The position numbers and the translations under genes are program-made. From NCBI GenBank assembly GCA_963922205.1, contig CAWUHX010000133.1:372001-436000 (forward strand): DNA of 64,000 bases, written 5' to 3'. Origin of the DNA: Romanomermis culicivorax (lineage: Eukaryota > Nematoda > Enoplea > Mermithida > Mermithidae). Positions 31,694-44,037 of the stretch are shown piece by piece (positions within the stretch are counted from its first letter, which is position 1; every line of letters starts with the position of its first letter). The notes beneath the pieces were generated by a model that saw only the letters and a program-made list of their open reading frames with translations, was not told where the DNA came from and did no database searches.

Positions 31694-32484
31694 GACAGCA
31701 GTTCTCCGAAACTAGGAAATAAATCTGAAAACTTGTAAAATTCGTCATATTTCGACTCATATTTATTTAAATTTTGCCAACAAATTAACATTATTATTGG
31801 ATCATATTTTAATCATAAATGATGACGATGAGCATAAAAAAATTTAGTATCCAAAATGTGCTCAATGCACTTAATCAGATTCTGTGTGGAATGAGTGAAT
31901 GAAGTGTGTGTGTGGTATTGTCGCAAAGTGTTATAGATTCACGACCATCTTGAAGAAATTGACCTTCCCTGAGAAGCAGCGCGATATAAAAAAATTAACT
32001 AAAAGCAGGCACCGTAGATATATCTTCCTCCGGTCCCACCCAACCTGAACTTTACACTTTCAGTTATGTGCATGAAAAATTTAAAGTTGTGGTTAACAAC
32101 TTTCCACTTTACACCTTCATTTTTATAGCAAGATTCTGAATCTTAATTCTCATTTTTTGAAATTGGAAGTCTCATGAGCAGTCCTATTGAAGCCAAATTC
32201 TGATACTGAAACGATTTGAAATTAAAAAGAAATATGACAACTGATACCGAGGTGACAATGTCGCAGACCTCGGACATAGTGTCATCACTTATAAAGCTGC
32301 TGCGGATATCTGGAAAACATTTTAACAATCAAGACCAGTACATCTCGTAGGAGCGTAAACAATATTGGCAAGAGGATAGGTTTTTCTTCACGTCTGAAAA
32401 AAATAGAAACTCCAGGTTTCTCTTCCCCTGGGAAGAATATATCGATTCATTGATATATTATATTTCAGTTGCAGTAACTCCGCC
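31694..32484. other. No supported gene downstream of Gypsy-A integrase
   Basis: About 800 bp of AT-rich sequence between the integrase end and the next decayed coding stretch. Open frames are short and domain-free. Confidence 0.4.
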
Positions 32485-35400
32485 AGAAGATTTGCATGCT
32501 GCGATTCAAAAGATTGATGTTTCCAAGCCAAACTAAGTCAATTGGTTCTAATCCGAAATTTTATATTTCTAGAATTCAACGTCAAGCAAATGATCAGAAT
32601 CAGGGTATTGGAAAAGTGGTTCAAAATGGTTTATGTGAAACCATTAAACGTTCTATGCGAACGGACCAATGTCGAAAGCGGCGATTTGCAAAATGCGCTA
32701 GTGTTGTACGCTGAACCAAATTTTAGAAGTCACATATTGGTCCATTTTGATGTCCAAAAATTTTAACAAATCAATTTTATATTCACAAAAACACCAGGCT
32801 GGATATCCAGAACCAGAACGCGGCTCATGTCCCAAGGTTTGTCTAGCTTGGCTTTCCAACTGGCCATACAATTATGTTCCATGCTCAGGCCACTACATCA
32901 GACGATTGGACCACCTTTTACAAATTTGTATTGGCACCGAAAACAATTGTAATCAGTTTCGTCCAAGCTGATGATTGGAAGTGTCTCAAGGGCATGCGCG
33001 GTTGTGATTTCTATTCTTCCAACACATGCAAAATGCACTCTACAGTGCTCGCACCCAGTATTTGGTAGACCTCCAAATAATACTGGAAAATATTGAAAGA
33101 TCAGCAGAGAAATGGGAGAGAGCTTGACTTATCAGCCTCTGCCCTGAGAATAAAATGTTGAAAGGAATTTTAGACATCAAACGATTTAGGTTATATTTTC
33201 CACAGGCTAATGATGGTATTGCCTTGCCTTAGCAGGCAAACCCGATGAACAGGTCATAGCCTACTTGATTCTAGACGCCTATTACCTGATAACAATGTTT
33301 TTAGTGTACGGGCACTATGGTTTTGTAGACAGTGTCTGCGACAACATACAAATATTTCTGCATGACTTTTTGCTGCCCGAGTACACACGGCTAGGCTAGG
33401 ATAATGCCAATATCAACTACGACAGCAAGGAGAAAGGCGCCTACTTTATCAAAAAGCCTTATCCACGTGATAATGCGAGACAAAATTTTAGCATTGAACC
33501 AAGTCATTTTCTATGACTACAAGGTTCCTAACATGTGTTTCTCTCTATACAACCATGCAAATGTAAAGCACTCTACTAAGGGGTTGGGACAGAAAATGCA
33601 TCCCGCTAAATTGCCAATGATAAAAGGAACTAAACAAAATACGTCTTCACGACCAATGATGAAAAAACAGAACCATATGATAACGTCATCTTGTGCGCGG
33701 ATGTAAGTGACAGAGCTTTACATTCGAATGACATTACAAGTATCCACCATACTGTCGGTGCCTGGATGTCGCTTTTGTTTCTGTCAGAAATAGACCAAAA
33801 CATGGTCATGAGCAACAAATTGAGACAAATGACGTACAGCACACCCAAAACTTAGCCGATATATGACATGAAATCAGAATATCAAATTTCAGAAACCCCA
33901 GCCCTAGTGCCCCTATACACAATTGGGAATCATAACAAATAGATGAATGCTGTCCGAGGAAGGATGTGGCTAGCCGAAATGAACTGCCCAAACTGCTCGC
34001 AAAAAGTGATAATATGGAAATGGATCTCATTTACGAGCAAAACTGAATAAAACGTGACAGCACATTCGAGCCAGAATTAATGGACTGGGCTAGCCGAACG
34101 CCCCTAACAGAATAAATTTGAAACAATAATAAGCAACCAGTTTATTTAAACTGTTATTTCGTCAGACTGCTCATATTTAGAAACGACAGCTTCCCTGTCT
34201 CTCATGAAACAGAATTAGTTATGAAAAAGAAGTATAAGGAAAATCCTTACTACTATTTTATAATTCTCCCATTCTGGCTTCACGAAAATGCGAACATCTG
34301 ATTTGCTTTCAGCCAAACAATATCTTGATGATGAGTTCAAATCTACCAGTATTTCCGGAATCGATGTTATTGGCCCTAAGTACGACAGAAACGCCTACAC
34401 AGGCTCCTACTGATATCAAATTGGACAAAGAAACCGTGATGGCTGTTGAGTCATTAATAAAGGATATCACCGAAGAATCCTTTGTGATAAAAACCAAAAT
34501 TCTGAGCAAAACCGATATAATCGAAATATAAAGGGATGACGAAGACGTATCTCAAACTGATACTACTGCACAAATTCCGAAGATCAAAACAACAACTTTG
34601 GTAACTCCGTTGTCTAAAAGTCTATCGAGCATTCAATATCACATAGACTGGGACAAAGGAGCAGAATATAGAGCAAAAGCGGTGTTGACAAAAATGATAT
34701 CGATGAAAGATCTTTCAAAAATAGAAGATGACCATTCTAAAATGGTACTGCCACGAATAATTCTGAGGAGACACAAATTAACGACGCCGCAAGAGACAGA
34801 GATTTCTACACCTCTCAGCACTGACAGTAGAACTCGGGTTTTGGAAATAAAAGATCCATTATGTGACAAACACAGTCAACCAATTTGCAATATTGGAGCA
34901 TATCAATTTTCGCTATTCGGAAGGGGAAACAGGATTGACTAACAATTGCAAATGATTCAAGACTATCTTGAAATGCATCCGGAAGATCCGAATTATGTAC
35001 CCACGCCAAAAAAGTGTCGCAACTCGTGAGAGGAAACAAAAAGTAAGGAAAGAAAGGAAATCGAGTATATAAGTTGAGAAACACATCACGAACAGCCCTC
35101 GAGGTCTATCATACATCGAGAAAATGAAGATTATGATAGTCGAAAGAATTGACATGGCGAGTATGCATCAAACAAGCACCGGAGAAAGTATCATCATGAA
35201 TTATACTTTTCTAAATACAAATGCAAACATCCGGAAAACTCTAAAGACAGACAAAAGAAGTTGGAGTGGGCAAGTGCCCTCAAACAAGACCAACTAAAGA
35301 AAGACAAAACTGACAAAAAGGAGAGTCAACAGCCTATGATGGCTGACTCTGAAAGGATGATCGACAAACCAACTAGGAGAATGATGGATGAACCAACAGC

Positions 35401-35543
35401 AAGCTGAAACAGCCAGGGAACAACAACAACGGAGATGAATCGTTCAGGAGTATAAAATACCGCATCCGCGATTTGGATGACAACGTACACCACCAGAAAA
35501 ACAGTACCCTAGCATACCTACTGCGCCTATCACGGCCTAAATA
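32485..35543 (+). pseudogene. Decayed ORF(s) in the post-integrase position of Gypsy-A
   Basis: Plus-strand coding-like pieces in shifting frames. Near 32560-32766 an aliphatic-rich stretch with LVHFDVQKF; 32880-33068 with DDWTTFYKFVLAP and CDFYSSNTC; 33290-33500 with '[19 protein letters not shown]' and IKKPYPRDNARQNF; 33690-33990 another open run; 34325-34940 an acidic/Thr-rich, probably disordered protein; 35170-35400 a Lys/Glu/Met-rich tail. Together about 3 kb that was probably one or two proteins. No Env features (signal peptide, membrane anchor) or known domain seen. Position is where retroviral elements carry env or accessory genes. Confidence 0.45.
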
Positions 35544-35902
35544 CAGGCTGTCCACCATACCTGGAAAACCTGGAAAAGTCAGGGAATTTCAGAATATTTC
35601 AACAGTTTTCGAGCATCTTGAATTACACTGTTTTCAAAGACTTTCCTCAAACTTTAATCTATTTTCTGATAATTAATCGAAACATTGTTAAATCGAGGCT
35701 ATAAAAAGTTTCTTCTACGGAAATATTACAAAAAATTCAATGATAAAAATAAAATTAACACACAAATAAAATTATCACTTCACAGGCGGATATGTTTTTT
35801 AAATAATTCGATGAAGCCTCTCATCAAGCCATAGTCCAAGTACACACATTAACTATGTTCATATTTTATATGTCTACCAAACACATATTAATGGGTTAGG
35901 AG

Positions 35903-36873
35903 CACTTTTTTTCCACGAACTTTTTTCCACAAATGTGGAAATGGGTCAAATTTTTTTCCACATGTGGAAAAAAATTTTTTCGTCTTAAAATCCTCGTTTT
36001 TTGGCTTGAAAATGCTCACAGACGCTTTATCACACTGTTTTTGAGCTTTTTCAAGCCTTCAGGTGTTTTTAGAGAAGTTAATTCATTAAAATTGGAGAAA
36101 AAATTGAAATGTTCGACTTAAAAGCCTAATCTACAAGCATTGATGAACAAATTTTCCAGCAAACTATCCAAGAGCATAATTGACTTAAATTACACAAGAA
36201 ATCAATGGTCAAGTCCTCTATGATGACAAGTGAAAGCCCAAAAAAGACGGTAATCTTTCCAGCGCGAACCACCGGAAATTTTTTTGAGTATACTGACATT
36301 CTGGGATGCTGGAAAATCAATTTTCCGAACATTTATTTCAAGAATTAGATTCCAATTTTCTGTTCAAGAATCATAATTTCTAGAATTTTACTTGAAAAAT
36401 CTTAAAATCTGTAATTTATTTGTAAACTCTCTTGAACTTGGTCGAAAATATATGAGTAAGAAAAGTATACATTTCCGAAAGATATTTCCATGAAGCTTTT
36501 GAATTGATTTTAGGTTAGCAAAGAAATAATCCCATCAAAAAGCATAGAGACTTGATGAATTGATCTTTCTCAAAAGGAAAAAATGTGAATCTTCCTTAAA
36601 TATCATGAAGATCACCAATTGAAACATGAGATACTATGTTTAAGATGATGAAAACTGTTATAGATTAAGTGATGAATGAAGGTAGACATGATAAAAGCTG
36701 CGCCTGAATAATGATGATCATTAAAGCTATAACCCTCGCCACGAGCTGGAAAATTCTGAGATTTGGACCTCCTAAAATGCACCAAAATGCATCTTTTCTA
36801 TATGAAAACCCCAAATTTTTTTCACATTCCAGATTTTTTTTCCACATTATAGTGCAAATGTGGAAAAACAGTG
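35903..36873. mobile_element. 971-bp non-autonomous hAT element with perfect duplication
   Basis: Ends CACTTTTTTTCCAC and (reverse complement) CACTGTTTTTCCAC. Flanked by gttaggag at 35895-35902 and again at 36874-36881, identical over 8 bp. 'ttttttccacaaatgtgga' motifs recur near both termini. No transposase domain in either strand. Lies 19 bp from the next MITE. Confidence 0.9.
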
Positions 36874-36892
36874 GTTAGGAGTTAAGAGTGCC

Positions 36893-37309
36893 CATACATG
36901 TAATTGGGGGGGGGAAGTGCTATGGGAACCCCCCCCCCCCAGAAATCGTCGACCATATGGCTAGCCATTGGGTGACCCCCCCCCAGGATTTTCCAATCCT
37001 ATGGCTAGCCATATGGTAGCCCTAGGGACCCCCATAGTTTCAGTCGGAAAAAATACTGAAAAATGTCAATTTTTGGACAAAAAATGGTCAAAAACGTCAA
37101 TTTTTTCAGCGCTTCGAGCCATAAGTTTATCTTTTTTTAGACGAAAATTACTACTTTTTAAACCATTTTTCGGACATTTTTCATGGAAAAAATCGAATTT
37201 TTTTCCTTCAGGGACCCCTCCCCCCAAAATTTTGGTAATTACTGACCCCCGGCCCGAAAAAAGTGCTCCAACGCCCCCCCCCAGACCTCGGAGCTCGGTT
37301 ACATGTATG
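36893..37309. mobile_element. 417-bp poly-C hAT MITE with perfect duplication
   Basis: Ends CATACATGTAA on both sides in inverted orientation. The flanks agagtgcc (36885-36892) and agagtgcc (37310-37317) are identical. The interior has G/C homopolymer runs, and 'ccatatggctagccat' words occur twice. Same family style as 5442-5634 (CATACCTGTAA ends with C runs). No gene. Confidence 0.9.
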
Positions 37310-37849
37310 AGAGTGCCAAAACCCGTCCTCAGGACTCCTCTGGTGACCTTTTTTCTCCCTTTTTTCTTTTTTTCCTTTTCTTTCTTTTATTCTTTACATT
37401 TTTAATACTGTAAACTTTTTTATAAAATATTTTCCATTAAATTTTTGTGTTATTGTTATTTTCACATTATATCTATGCGCATTTACATTCTTTCATTTTT
37501 CACTATATCGAGATACTTTTGAAATTTTGTTGCAGCATTACGTATTTATATAATATTCATGCTAGCTAAAAAAGCTGCATTTCAATCTGGTTGGATTAAC
37601 CCCGATCTTCACATTGAAAATGCTCATTTCATTTTTATTGAAAGCACTCTTGTGTGAAACAAAATCAATAAATACCTGGAAATTGTGAAAAAATTCTGGA
37701 AAAAACCTGGAAAAGTCAGGGAATTTCATTATGGAAAAGTGGTGGACACCATGTAAATATTACGGCAAATGTCTGATGAAATGATTATAATTGATTATTT
37801 CAATTGCACTCACTTAAATTTCGATCCAACAAGTTTATAACAGGCCACT

Positions 37850-38266
37850 GTGGCTTTGCAACAGATAGCGCAGGATTTTCCTGACTATTTCCATCCACAA
37901 TATTTACATCGCGATCCACATTGCACAGAAGAACTCACTGCAGTTCTTTTGAGCTGGATGTGTGATTATTACAAATATTACAGCGCGGAAAACATGATCA
38001 TCATAACACAGCTCACGCTGTTCCTCTTTCACTCTCAACAAGCATTCGACTATAAGACCATGGATAATTCCTATTCAATGGCCTTACCCTACCTTTTGCA
38101 ATATCTGACTGACACGAGAGCCGCGAATTATCCAGTTACCGAGGAGCGAAAAGCAATAATTGGAGACATCCATGGCAAATATCAGATGGAAAGGGACAAA
38201 AAATCCGAAATGAAGAAAAAGAAAAATTCGATAATGCCAACAAAACCGGCTGTACCTCCCAAATAA
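37850..38266 (+). pseudogene. ORF of unknown function near the 3' end of Gypsy-A
   Basis: A 138-codon open frame (first codon GTG; the frame is open slightly upstream), mostly helical with aromatic residues (SWMCDYYKYYSAEN), then a charged tail (YQMERDKKSEMKKKK) and Pro-rich end. Coding-like sequence continues in other frames to about 38540, including TVQAPQMPAPGILKTSKTP. Lies between the 35544-37753 insertion and the polypurine tract, so it is probably the end of the same post-integrase protein as 32485-35543. Not recognised; not envelope-like. Confidence 0.4.
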
Positions 38267-38828
38267 CAAATGGAATCAGTGCGAATTATTGCTGCAACCA
38301 CGATGATGCAACCACCAGTCGTCGAAATTTGAACGTCATCAGGAGCTGCACAATGAGCTCTCGCGCCAGGAGTGCTGACCACAGTTCAAGCACCACAGAT
38401 GCCTGCACCTGGCATCTTGAAAACAAGCAAAACGCCCATCAAAGTTTGCCAAAAGGTCGAGGCTTTCCACCGAAATAAAAGAAGCAGGAAGGATAAGAGT
38501 GTCAAACAAAGCTATACGCATTCTTCAATAGTTTATTCATATCCACCAGAATCTTTTCTTGTTTTGATCTCTAAAAACTTTAAAAATTTCTCAGTACTGA
38601 AGTACTAGTTTCCTTATTGCTTATCATTTTGTACCTTAACATTTGTGATATTGTCGTCAATATTTTTCTGTTTATTTGTTTGTTTAGTTGGCCGCAGCCT
38701 TGAGGATAGAGAGACACCGCTGTCACCAGAAAGATAAAAATTGTGGATACAAGCTAAATGCTCTCATGTGATCAAAACATCAAAACCCCAAACGTACCTT
38801 CAAATCACTTCAAGTGATTTACATCGCA

Positions 38829-38839
38829 ATGGGGAGGAG
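38829..38839 (+). other. Polypurine tract of Gypsy-A
   Basis: 'atggggaggag' directly abuts the TG of the 3' LTR, the expected place for plus-strand priming in LTR retrotransposons. Confidence 0.8.
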
Positions 38840-39383
38840 TGTTGTGGAGCGATTTGGTGTCTTTGTAAAGTGTGCATCAGTTTTGTGAAAATATCAGCAA
38901 GTTCAATTGAGAAAGATTGTGGCGAGATGTTAGAAGAGGCGTGGCTACACCGTTGAAGAAATTGTGAAAATAATTTCATTGTGGGTTGTGTGTGCTTTAG
39001 ACGAATGGTTGTGTCTAGATAGAGAGTGTGTTGTTTTTGGTTAGATAGGAGCGGTGTATTTTTAGTTCAGTAAATTGTGATTCGAAAGTGGTTTCTAGGT
39101 TAAGTCAAACTATTTGGAAAATAGTTTGAGTAAATGGGTTCAATTCCTAATTGGGTAAGTTAGCGCAGTCCCAATTCGGGCATCCAAAAATCTTTAAGGA
39201 CCTGAGCGAAGTTCCTAGGAAAATTTGACATAGCGCCAATCTCCTGCGTATGATTATTGTTGCGTGAAATTCGTCAAACACTCCGAGTGTTCGGTTTACA
39301 GCATTCTGCATGCTCTTCTACATTCTGTACGTCTCTTATTAAAACACGTGTGATTAATCGTAATTATTTTCTCCTATATGACA
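38840..39383 (+). repeat. 3' LTR of Gypsy-A
   Basis: 544 bp, TG...CA ended, same orientation as 6086-6642 and very similar throughout by eye, including the shared 'ggcatccaaaaatctttaag' segment. Followed by gttt (39384-39387), the right target duplication. Confidence 0.85.
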
Positions 39384-39387
39384 GTTT

Positions 39388-41104
39388 GTCAGACCAAAAA
39401 TTCATTAAATTTTCTGAGAAATCAAACCTTCTGCCCGGGAAATAAAAGGTGGAAAAATTCATTCTCCAGTGTTATAGAATACCGAAAAAATTTTTGGGGC
39501 TATGCACCGAACAAAGCACTTTAGTCTGACCATATATTTATCTTTTCATTTTCTCATCAAAACTCAGAAAATTGGGTTTTAGAAGCCTAAAACCGACGCT
39601 CATCGAATGAAATACAAGAAAACTAGTTTAGAATGGTTTTCCCGATAAAATTGAGCAAATTTATTGATTTTAGAGTGAGCAACCGAAAATTTTCCCCAAA
39701 TTGCGCATTGCAACGTGGCTTGTGCAAAAAAACCCCTGTTCCGGGAATTAGAATGCTATTAGTTACCCTTTCTATACATTTGAGAGAAGTCAGGTATGGG
39801 CATCACTGCGTTTAATTTTCATATGGAAATAATTCTACTGTAGTTGATGCCATGGGAAAGACAAAATGCACGATGCTGGAGAATATACTTTTTCACAGAC
39901 ATGGAAAAGTTTCTAATGAGAAAGGATGAAAACCCAATACTAGAAAAGTGAATTTTTTCCAACGTTAACCCAGGTTCTCAAAAGTCTAGTTCACTCCTTT
40001 TTCTAGCTTGGTGACTATCCAAGCAAGTATATTTTTCTTTTTTCTGCCCCATCGGGACATTTTCTAATAAACTAGTATATCACGAAGATTAGCAATGTAT
40101 TAATTGTCATGATTTCTTTGGGATGTCAAATCAAGTCCTGGTTAGTGATGTTTATGTCATTACTTTGTCGGGCTTTATTAGTGTGATTTTTCAGTGAAGA
40201 TCTACCTTGCTGTATTTCATTATGAGAATTTCCGCTACCATGATTTCAGTTTCAACTATTCCAGCTTATTAAGTTTAGACTACTTTTTTATGCCAATGTC
40301 ATCTCATGCAGTGTGTAGTAAACTGCATATTCGGATTATCTGGTTCGGTTATTGTAACATGCTATTTCGGTCTATGTTCGAAAATTATTGTTTTTTGTCA
40401 TTTTCTAACCTGATGATGCTAAATTTTTCGCAGTGAATTTCTTATTTTCTGAACAAAAAAAATCGAACCTATTTGCCAGCCGACCTCCGACTAGTCAACA
40501 GAATACCTGATTTGCCCTTTGTCTCAAATGAGCTGTCATGACTGCAGCCTGAATTTCATTTAATTTAATTCTCCACAGTGAGTTCTGAAAAAGTTTTCCT
40601 GCAAAATGAACATTTTGATTTTTATTTACGGTTGAGAATAAGCAAGTTTTGTTGTGGAAAACAGGTTTTGTGGGTTTCGAATCCATTTTACGCACTTTCG
40701 TATCGATTCCTCGTTGAAGTTTCAGTTGTGCATTTATGTGGACGACGAAGTACAATATTTTCCAATTGAATAGCCCAAAATTATATATTGTTCGGAAAAC
40801 CTGTCTTGTCATATTTGGCTATTTTTTCTAATGTACACCGTTTAATATCCATTATAATGCTCCTTTACTTGTGCTTGCACGGCTATTTGTCAGGTTCTCT
40901 CTTCGTGCAAGCTTATTTATGGTTGTTGGAAACTTATTTCATGGAAAATTTCGACGATCTGCTCCCGACGATGACCCACCATTCGAGACCACTTATTGAC
41001 GATCGAGCTTAAGAAAGCCGACATTCAGCATATCCATTGTATTTTCGTGGACAGTTTGTTGAAATCGCATAAGAATTCCTGAATTTCGTGCCATTTTGAC
41101 GTAT
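39388..41104. other. Upstream region of the VGLL4-like gene
   Basis: About 1.7 kb with no clear gene. An ATG at 40939 opens a 24-codon frame (MENFDDLLPTMTHHSRPL) that could be an upstream ORF or part of an alternative first exon. Promoter elements were not identified. Confidence 0.4.
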
Positions 41105-43877
41105 ATGGAAAAAAATTATCATGCAGACCAGTCAGACAGACATTATCGGGGCAAAAGGAATTCCACATTGTTCGGAGGATATACCGAAGATGAGCTGAAG
41201 GCCAAAAAGGAAAGGATTAAGTAAGCTACCCGTTGTTGGTATTTTCTGAAATGATCCGTGTCCTGAAATTGATATTAACAAAAGTATAGGACATAAATAA
41301 ATATGGAGAACGAATAACAGATATTCGTAAAGGGCCTGTGTACCGATAAACACTGAATATGAATTAAAAAGCTACAAAAAAGAACTGAATTCTAATCAGC
41401 AAATATATTATTGTATTGTTTTTGTACTATGCAATTTATTGTCACCTCATTCCGCTTTGATAGATTTCTTAAAATTGTGTTAAAAACGGTAGAACGATAG
41501 GAAATTTTTCTGAAAGATTTAATTTTCATTTGACTTCATTTTGAATTGATTGTTTACTCAATTTACGGATGGGTGTTACACTTTGTTTGGTCATAAAGTG
41601 AAAATGTCATCCGTGTTTTTTGACTTGCAATAATTGAAAAAAATTTTGCTTTGGTATAGTTTTGAGTATGAGAAAGTGATCGATTGGTGTAGTTTACAAA
41701 TAATTGGGAGATCCGTTTTGCAGAAACTTCATTAACTAAAAATTACAGATCAAAATCGAAATTAATCGCAGCAAATGCATTTGAGATGCTATAGACCAAG
41801 TTATCAAATATTCTTTAGTTTACAAAGTCGCTCAACTACTCAGCCGAACCGTTTTGTTCATGTTATCATAAAAATTCAGAGCTTTTGCGTTCATAGCACG
41901 CGTGAAACAGCTTCGGAAGACGACGATGATGAATCAGGAGAAATTAACGTCGTCGATACGTCGGACAATGAGGCCGAATTTTCTCTGAAACGTCGCCTAG
42001 AACTTCAGTTTTTATCGTCGGCATCACCTGTTTCCTTTCAATGCTCGAATTTAGTTCACAAGCCAGTTATAAAATCGAACAGTTTGGACGAAGAAGTTGT
42101 CGATGAAGATGATAATGCGCGTCAAAAATTGAAGCTATCAAACCGATATTCGTTCGAAAGTCCGTTGGACCTGTCTTATAAAAATAATAGCGGTAAAGAC
42201 GGCGTTTTTTACTTCAAGAATAATGATGATCGTAATAGAAAATCACAATCGCTCAATAATCCCGGTGATGCAAAATTGATCATAAGTGATCTTACGATTA
42301 ACAATGATCATGAAGTATGTACCTCCCAGCAAATGGTCAGACGATCGGTTATAAAATCTTTAGGTGAGAAGTCTTTTCGATCTTCTCAGATAAATTTGAT
42401 GATATAGAAATATGTTTGGGATGAAGTTATAAAAATATTCAAACAGGAAATGTGTACACTAGACGTGTACGGCCAAAGTTTCAAATGTAGATGGGTCTAG
42501 AACTGAAAATTTGAGGAAAGATTATGGCGACGGGTAAAAATTTTCTTGAAGAAAAACAAATTCTAGCAAAAATATTTTGACAATTTTTTTTTATTTCTAA
42601 TTTTCTGTTCCGGGGGAATGACCATTTTTTCCATTTTTATAAGTTCATGCAAGAGTGTTCGGAGCTCTAGGTAGTAGCTTTTAGTCCTAGCCCCTATATA
42701 TATATATATATATGAATCTATGATTGACGCAATTTATTTATTTCTGTTGTTTATCAGAATGTTAATTTTTTTGTACGTCTTCGTTGTTTATTTTTTAGTA
42801 GGTTTTTTGCGATTACACTTGAAATTCTTTTTTTGGAGTTGAAAATACCCAAAAATTCTTGACGGAATACTCGACGAGTAACGCCATTTTAAATGCAACA
42901 GCTATTCAATCAAATATAATCACTGGTTGCTTATTTCAGAGAATGATCGAGGGTGGATTTTACCTCGAAGAAATGCTTCAATTTTGATGTTCTTAATCTT
43001 TCGTTCTGCCTTCAGATCAAGACCAATCCTTCTCTAATGTGGAGGAGCATTTTCGAAGATCATTGGGGAGACACGCGTTTGCTGCTTTCAGCCAACCAAA
43101 AGGTGATTATTGTGGAATGATACATGGGGATTATAGTGGAAAAATCTGTTTAATTCACCATGATAAAGTACTAGAGTTATATCGGTAATCTTCGAGTGGG
43201 GATTAAAAAACTCGCTCATGTACAATTTGTGAAAATCAATCATGCGTCGGGAGATGAAGTTTTTCGGAGACTCCTGATCACAGTTCCTGAGTCATGCGTT
43301 CAAGCTCACGTCTAGTAGTTTAGACGGCGTACATGCCATAGGCATTTCTCGATCCTTACGTGACTAAAAGTTAGACGTCAAAACAGATGCGTTTAACTCT
43401 CAGCATAGTGACAACTATAAACAAGTTAAATATAAAAAAGTGGAGTTTCAATTCTTTTTTTACGACTTAATTTTTTCTGGGTTTTTTCCAAGTGAAGCTC
43501 AGTATATGGTTGGAAATATGATTTTCGTTTGTCTAGGGTCATGACAAATTTTTGTTGTGGTTCAAAAATGGGTGCATTAAATTCAAAGAGATGAGAAAAG
43601 ACTAAAAAATGTTGTTTTTAGAAATTGGATGGATCCGAACTTAACGGTGCATCTTTTTTGACTCAATCAGACGTGTTCAACTGACTGAGAATACCTGATA
43701 AAACTGTTCTGTTTGATGTATTCCTTTGTTGGTGAATTTTTTATTCATTTACACTATCTGTAATTGTTACTTTTACCTTTTTCAGTTGAAGATCATTTCG
43801 CTAGGGCGCTGGGCAATGCGTGGCCGTCGATCGACGACGGTTTTGTTGATCGAACGGAAACTTCTAATCATTTTTAA
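41105..43877 (+). CDS. VGLL4: Vestigial-like family member 4 orthologue (TEAD cofactor), four exons
   Basis: Coding exons 41105-41220, 41897-42363, 43016-43102 and 43786-43877, total 762 nt (253 residues). Donors are gtaagc, gtgaga, gtgatt; acceptors ttcatag, cttcag, ttcag. Phases match at all three junctions. Exon 3 encodes VEEHFRRSLG and exon 4 VEDHFARALGNAWPSI, the two Tondu (TDU) motifs in VGLL4 order and spacing. VGLL4 binds TEAD factors and competes with YAP, restraining Hippo-pathway growth output in the nucleus. The long exon 2 is acidic then Ser-rich (EDDDDESGE; SPLDLSY) and probably disordered. The start at 41105 is the first Met of exon 1, but an earlier exon cannot be excluded. 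No disabling change seen, in contrast with all neighbours. Confidence 0.88.
42696..42713. repeat. (TA)n microsatellite in VGLL4 intron 2
   Basis: About nine TA units in 'ccctatatatatatata'. Simple repeat in the intron between exons 2 and 3. Confidence 0.8.
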
Positions 43878-44037
43878 AGTCGATACAATCACGAGTATAT
43901 CTTCACGCGATTTTTCTTTTAATTTATTTTTGTTATATAAATAACTTTGCAAATAGTTGCCAGTATTATTACATAAGCATTATACATTTCGTGCCTTCTT
44001 CCCGTTATGATTTTCCTCGATTAATTAAAAAAATGTT

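Larger units (their letters stand above)
35544..37753. mobile_element. Non-autonomous element with GTCCACCA ends, itself hit by two MITEs
   Basis: Left end 'caggctgtccaccatacctgg' is followed by 'aaaacctggaaaagtcaggg'. The right end carries the same words in the same direction ('aaaacctggaaaagtcaggg' near 37700) and ends 'gtggtggacaccatg', so the outermost 11-13 bp are inverted while inner blocks are shared. Without the two internal MITEs about 0.8 kb remains, with no transposase. A clean duplication could not be fixed (taaata occurs at both edges). Probably a hAT or Kolobok-type derivative; class uncertain. Confidence 0.6.
6086..39383 (+). mobile_element. Gypsy-A: old Ty3/Gypsy-type LTR retrotransposon spread over 33 kb by nested insertions
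   Basis: Defined by two direct repeats that begin TGTTGTGGAGC and end TATATGACA (6086-6642, 38840-39383), by a polypurine stretch 'atggggaggag' immediately before the right copy, and by the 4-bp duplication gttt at 6082-6085 and 39384-39387. Between them, on the plus strand and in the right order, lie degraded gag, protease, RNase H and integrase, then further decayed ORFs. Reverse transcriptase is missing. About 23 kb of the interval is later insertions: Maverick, hAT-A with hAT-B and a MITE, and the 35544-37753 element. Confidence 0.85.

Noticed and set aside
36968..37405. 145-codon Pro/Ser-rich frame
   Set aside because: It lies mostly in the 36893-37309 MITE and runs past its end; composition artefact.
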